DNA of 64,000 bases, taken from Bradyrhizobium sp. cir1. GTDB taxonomy: Bacteria > Pseudomonadota > Alphaproteobacteria > Rhizobiales > Xanthobacteraceae. Below, in pieces: positions 61,851-64,000 of this stretch. The stretch covers positions 1-64,000 of the forward strand of contig NZ_JACIHE010000027.1 in NCBI RefSeq assembly GCF_014198245.1, in the 5' to 3' direction. Both the position numbers and the translations under genes were made by a program. The first letter of the stretch is position 1. The number at the start of each line of letters is the position of its first letter. Under the pieces are notes generated by a model. That model worked only from the letters and a program-made list of their open reading frames with translations. It had not been told where the DNA came from and did not search any database.

Positions 61851-63430
61851 GCGGGGCGTACGTTCCAGAACACGGCGGTGCCGTCGAGAATGCCGGTGAT
61901 GGCTTTGCGATAGGCGGTCGGCTGCTTGTACAGGCCGATCGGAATATAGGGGATTTCCTCGAACGCGACCGCCTGGATCTCGCGGCAGATGCGCTGCTGC
62001 TCGGCGAGCTCGGAGGCCGCCAGCCACTGGCTGCGCAACGCGCCCATCTTCGTGCTCGCATACCAGCCGGCGACCTTGCCTTCGCCGCGGATGTTGGTGT
62101 TGCCGGCCGGGTTGAGCCAGTCGATGCCCTGCCAGTTGCCGACCGCCGCGCTCCAGCCGCCTTGTCCGATCGGGTCTTTTTTCAGCTGGCGCTGCAACAC
62201 GACGGCGAAATCGAGCCCGGCATATTCGACGTTCATGCCGGCCTTGCGCAAGCTGTCCACGGCGATCTCGCCGAGCGGTTTTTGCGCGAGCGAATTGGTG
62301 GGGACGAGCAGCACGATCTTCTCGCCGTTGTAGCCGGCGGCTTTCAGATCGGCCTTGACCTTGTCGTAGTTGCGCGGGCCGCGGAAGACGTCGAGTCCGA
62401 CGTCGCTCGCCATTGGTGTGCCCGGTGCAAAATAGCCGATGGGCGATATCTGGAAGGCCGGATCGACGCCGGCGACAGCGGTCATGAACGCGGACTGGTC
62501 GATCGCACCCAGCAGCGCGCGGCGGATGGCGGGATTGTCGAACGGCGGCTGGAGGTGATTGAGGCGCAGCATGCAGGCATAGCCGCGGGGATCGAGGATG
62601 CGCGTCTCGATATCGCCGGCCGCCTTGATCACCGGCAAGAGATCATGCGGCGTGGTTTCCTGCCAATCCTGCTCGCCGGTCTGGAGCGCGGCGACGCCGG
62701 TGCCGGCATCGGGCGTGGTGGTCCAGACCACGCGATCGTAATGCACGATCTTCGGACCCGCGGTCCAATCCGGCTTGCCGTCGGTACGCGGCTGGTAGCG
62801 CTCGAACTTGGCATAGGCGTTGCGCGCGCCCTGCACGCGCTCGTCGGCGAGATAGCGGAACGGGCCGCTGCCGATGACCTCGGTCAGCGGCTTGAACGGG
62901 TCCTGGCTCGCCAGCCGCTCCGGCATCATGAAGCAGGCGTTGATCGCGGCCTTGCCGAGGGCCTGCGGCAGCAGCGGGAACGGGCGCTTGAGACGGAAGC
63001 GGATGGTGCGGTCGTCGGCGGCCGAGAGCTCATTGGTCGCCTCCAGCAGCTCGCCGCCAAAACCGTCGCGCGCCGCCCAGCGCCGGATGCTGGCAACGCA
63101 GTCACGGGCCAGCACGCGCTCGCGGTCGTGCCAGAACAGGCCGTCGCGCAAGGTGAGGTCCCACTGGAGCTGGTCACCGGAGATAGCGTGGCCCGACAGC
63201 ATCTGTGGCGAGACCTGCAGCGACGAGCTCATGCCGTAGAGCGTGTCATAGACCATGAAGCCGTGGTTTCGCGACACCTGCGCGGTCGAATAGATGGGAT
63301 CGACGAAGGCGAGATCGATGACGGGGATGAATCGTAGCGTGCTCTGCGATTCGGCACGGACGATGCCCGGCAGCGACAGCGCCGGCATGGCTGCGGCAGC
63401 CTTGAGGAGCGAACGGCGGGAGATGGGCAT
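61847..63430 (-). CDS. Peptide/nickel-type (family 5) solute-binding protein, no permease nearby
   Basis: 527 aa. Export signal MPISRRSLLKAAAAMPALSL is a clear Tat motif (SRRSLLK). Mature part: PVIDLAFVDPIYSTAQVSRNHGFMVYDTLYG, LRDGLFWHDRERVLARDCVASIRRW, and NPAIRRALLGAIDQSAFM, all typical of DppA/OppA-type proteins. No permease or ATPase of this family is seen in the window, so it may use a remote transporter or act as a periplasmic sensor. Coupled by an ATGA overlap to the amidohydrolase. Confidence 0.9.
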   Translation of the reverse strand: MPISRRSLLKAAAAMPALSLPGIVRAESQSTLRFIPVIDLAFVDPIYSTAQVSRNHGFMVYDTLYGMSSSLQVSPQMLSGHAISGDQLQWDLTLRDGLFWHDRERVLARDCVASIRRWAARDGFGGELLEATNELSAADDRTIRFRLKRPFPLLPQALGKAAINACFMMPERLASQDPFKPLTEVIGSGPFRYLADERVQGARNAYAKFERYQPRTDGKPDWTAGPKIVHYDRVVWTTTPDAGTGVAALQTGEQDWQETTPHDLLPVIKAAGDIETRILDPRGYACMLRLNHLQPPFDNPAIRRALLGAIDQSAFMTAVAGVDPAFQISPIGYFAPGTPMASDVGLDVFRGPRNYDKVKADLKAAGYNGEKIVLLVPTNSLAQKPLGEIAVDSLRKAGMNVEYAGLDFAVVLQRQLKKDPIGQGGWSAAVGNWQGIDWLNPAGNTNIRGEGKVAGWYASTKMGALRSQWLAASELAEQQRICREIQAVAFEEIPYIPIGLYKQPTAYRKAITGILDGTAVFWNVRPA

Positions 63431-63471
63431 TACGAGAGGCTCCTGACAAAGTCGAACTGCGTCGTTTCTTC

Positions 63472-64000
63472 TTACGTGTTCAACAAGACCGCGCCGATTG
63501 CAGCGGCCACCGCCTGCTGCGCCGGCTCGACCACGGGCACGCCGATCGCATCCGCAATCGCCGCGCGATGCGATGCCATGCCGGCGCAGCCCATTACCAC
63601 GACATCGGCGCGGCATTGGGTGACCAGCGCGCGGCCGGCGTCGATCAAGCGACCGCGGATATCGGCGCCCGCCGTCTCCGCCGCGCTCGCGCCGACTGAC
63701 CAGCTTCCGCCATAGCGGCTGTCGACACCCATCACCCGCACCATGCGCTGCTGGCGGCGGATGCTCGACGGCGACAGCGCGATGATGCCAAAGCGTTCGC
63801 CGAGCATCATCGCTCGAAAGATGGCGCATTCGGCGATGCCCATCACCGGGCGTCCACCGGCGGCCTCGCGCACCGCATGCAGGCCAGGATCGCTGAAGCA
63901 GGCGAGCACGAAGGCATCCGCATCGTCGCGCGTGACGCAATTGACCAGCGGCATGACCACGCTGTCGGCGTCGCGCTGCGAGCTGATGCCCGGCGGGCCC
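63472..64000 (-). CDS. Asp/Glu/hydantoin-racemase family protein, N-terminal part cut by window edge
   Basis: At least 175 residues visible; the frame is open past 64000, so the start is outside the window. Both catalytic Cys are present: FVLACFSDPG (first) and VVVMGCAGMA (second). Typical segments: GRPVMGIAECA, RFGIIALSPSS, VVEPAQQAVAAAIG. It racemises or epimerises amino-acid-like substrates. It is 41 bases upstream of the binding-protein gene, and probably in one operon with it and the amidohydrolase. Confidence 0.9.
   Translation of the reverse strand, partial: GPPGISSQRDADSVVMPLVNCVTRDDADAFVLACFSDPGLHAVREAAGGRPVMGIAECAIFRAMMLGERFGIIALSPSSIRRQQRMVRVMGVDSRYGGSWSVGASAAETAGADIRGRLIDAGRALVTQCRADVVVMGCAGMASHRAAIADAIGVPVVEPAQQAVAAAIGAVLLNT

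Overview
The window is GC-rich alphaproteobacterial chromosome and most resembles Bradyrhizobium or a close Bradyrhizobiaceae relative. This rests on codon and base composition, the tol-pal-cpoB-tilS-ftsH order, the several families of dispersed palindromic intergenic repeats, and the catabolic gene repertoire. No rRNA, tRNA, CRISPR array, transposase or phage gene was seen.

Layout. (1) 0.4-13 kb, minus strand: a core cell-envelope block, tolQ-tolR-tolA-tolB, then a GGDEF/EAL protein, a FeeM-like acyltransferase, pal, cpoB, tilS and ftsH. (2) 13-24 kb, mixed strands: small single genes, namely a frameshifted flavodoxin, DUF2231 and DUF2852 membrane proteins, a CysE-like acetyltransferase with altered active-site residues, an acyl-lipid desaturase, a TetR regulator with a paired palindrome, YCII-like proteins, an SDR and several very small membrane proteins. 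(3) 24-27 kb: an ECF42-type sigma factor operon with a DGPF/YCII protein, SRPBCC and VOC partners. (4) 27-34.5 kb: a 2-hydroxyacid dehydrogenase, a chemoreceptor, a TetR/GST divergent pair and a PQQ alcohol dehydrogenase module (dehydrogenase, cytochrome c, XoxJ-like binding protein) with a lanthanide-type Asp-Phe-Asp motif. (5) 34.8-41.5 kb: a five-gene hyuA-hyuB-TRAP transporter operon. (6) 41.7-45.4 kb: an epoxide-hydrolase-like, NmrA-like and TetR cassette bracketed by a 77-bp direct repeat of the sirtuin gene 3' end. (7) 45-51 kb: an SDR, a purine/pyrimidine permease, dctA and an ABC-F ATPase. (8) 51-64 kb: a large amine/opine-like catabolic region. A nine-gene operon encodes a PotABCD-type importer, a three-component HcnABC-like flavoprotein dehydrogenase with two different DAO-type subunits, and RidA. 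It is divergent from an OccR/NocR-like LysR regulator. A second operon follows, with an Asp/Glu-type racemase (cut by the window edge), a solitary peptide-type binding protein and an amidohydrolase.

The most system-like region is 51.1-64.0 kb. Its parts suggest import of a nitrogenous compound, oxidation at a C-N bond, and clearance of the imine by RidA, all under a LysR regulator. The substrate cannot be read from sequence. All functions are inferred from motifs and family resemblance read by eye; no database search was run.
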